From Plasmodium malariae (taxonomy: Eukaryota; Apicomplexa; Aconoidasida; Haemosporida; Plasmodiidae), in NCBI RefSeq assembly GCF_900090045.1, contig NC_031401.1, forward strand, positions 1 to 34,324: a stretch of DNA of 34,324 nt. The letters run 5' to 3'. The notes beneath the pieces were generated by a model. The model ran no database searches, was not told the DNA's origin, and saw only the letters and a program-made list of their open reading frames with translations. Position numbers and translations under genes: made by a program. This document shows, piece after piece, positions 34,178-34,324 of the stretch (positions are counted from its first letter, which is position 1; the number at the start of each line of letters is the position of its first letter).

Positions 34178-34324
34178 TATCCAGCCGCACTTTCCAGTAC
34201 TGCTACCTTGTTACGACTTCATCTAAATTATATGATTATATATTATTATTTAACAATAATTTTTATATAATATAATATTTTTTAGATGTGACGGGCGGTG
34301 TGTACAAAGCTTAAAAACTTATTC
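34178..34324 (-). rRNA. rrs: SSU rRNA, arm 1 copy, 3' end (joins 1-1272)
   Basis: This is the 3' domain of the minus-strand SSU rRNA that is cut by the window edge. It holds the decoding-site sequence gtacacaccgcccgtcac and the final helix-45 region (aaggtagca ... ggctggata). The bases that follow do not contain the bacterial CCTCC anti-Shine-Dalgarno, as in the other copy. The 3' end is placed by alignment with E. coli and is approximate. Confidence 0.93.

Larger units (their letters stand above)
33916..34324. repeat. Inverted repeat arm 1, part from the centre to the window end
   Basis: This is the first part of arm 1. It pairs base for base with 33507-33915 of arm 2 and continues at position 1. 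It contains trnI on the minus strand and the 3' end of SSU rRNA. Confidence 0.95.

Noticed and set aside
1..34324. CRISPR arrays, insertion sequences, phage genes or integrated foreign DNA
   Set aside because: No spaced direct repeats, transposase-like ORF or change in base composition was seen; all space is accounted for by plastid genes.

Overview
The window is a complete apicoplast (relict plastid) genome of a malaria-type parasite (Plasmodium or a close haemosporidian), given as a circle opened inside an SSU rRNA gene: the last bases (34178-34324) and the first bases (1-1272) together make one minus-strand SSU rRNA. The call rests on extreme A+T richness, a large rRNA inverted repeat, 25 tRNA species (34 genes), no photosynthesis genes, no 5S rRNA that I could see, and the classic content of ribosomal proteins, tufA, clpC, rpoB/C1/C2, sufB and a few small ORFs. 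The species cannot be fixed from the sequence alone.

Layout. Two inverted-repeat arms meet head to head at 33915/33916 with no spacer. Arm 1 is 33916-34324 plus 1-4766 and arm 2 is 28726-33915. Each carries trnI, SSU rRNA, trnA, trnN, trnL(UAG), trnR(UCU), trnV, trnR(ACG), an initiator-type trnM, LSU rRNA and trnT. From arm 1 the plus strand runs rps4, a cluster of ten tRNAs (one with a group I intron), then a ribosomal-protein block (rpl4, rpl23, rpl2, rps19, rps3, rpl16, rps17, rpl14, rps8, rpl6, rps5, a rps13-like ORF, rpl36, rps11, rps12, rps7), tufA, a small membrane ORF, trnF/Q/G/W, a rpl11-like ORF, clpC, trnG, a rps16-like ORF, trnS and an unknown ORF. From arm 2 the minus strand runs sufB, orf51, a rpl19-like ORF, rpoB, rpoC1, rpoC2 (two ORFs) and rps2. 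The two transcription units converge at 18470-18483.

How the genes work together. Almost everything serves expression of the organelle genome: a bacterial-type RNA polymerase, ribosomal RNAs and proteins, EF-Tu and a minimal tRNA set. The apparent reasons to keep the genome are SufB (Fe-S cluster assembly) and ClpC (an AAA+ chaperone that other plastids use for protease or import work).

Main surprises. (1) Four ribosomal protein genes, rpl23, rps19, rpl16 and rpl6, each lack exactly one base at or near an A or T run, and the conserved C-terminus continues in the next frame. The arm 1 SSU copy is also short of bases, two of them in stretches where the arm 2 copy keeps the E. coli spacing. This points to undercounted bases in the sequence or to real slippage. 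(2) A long-variable-arm tRNA with anticodon CAU sits next to tRNA-Tyr and shares its anticodon arm, and no dedicated tRNA for the very common AUA codon is evident. (3) The SSU rRNA has lost its anti-Shine-Dalgarno tail. (4) Several 'unknown' ORFs read as very diverged ribosomal proteins.
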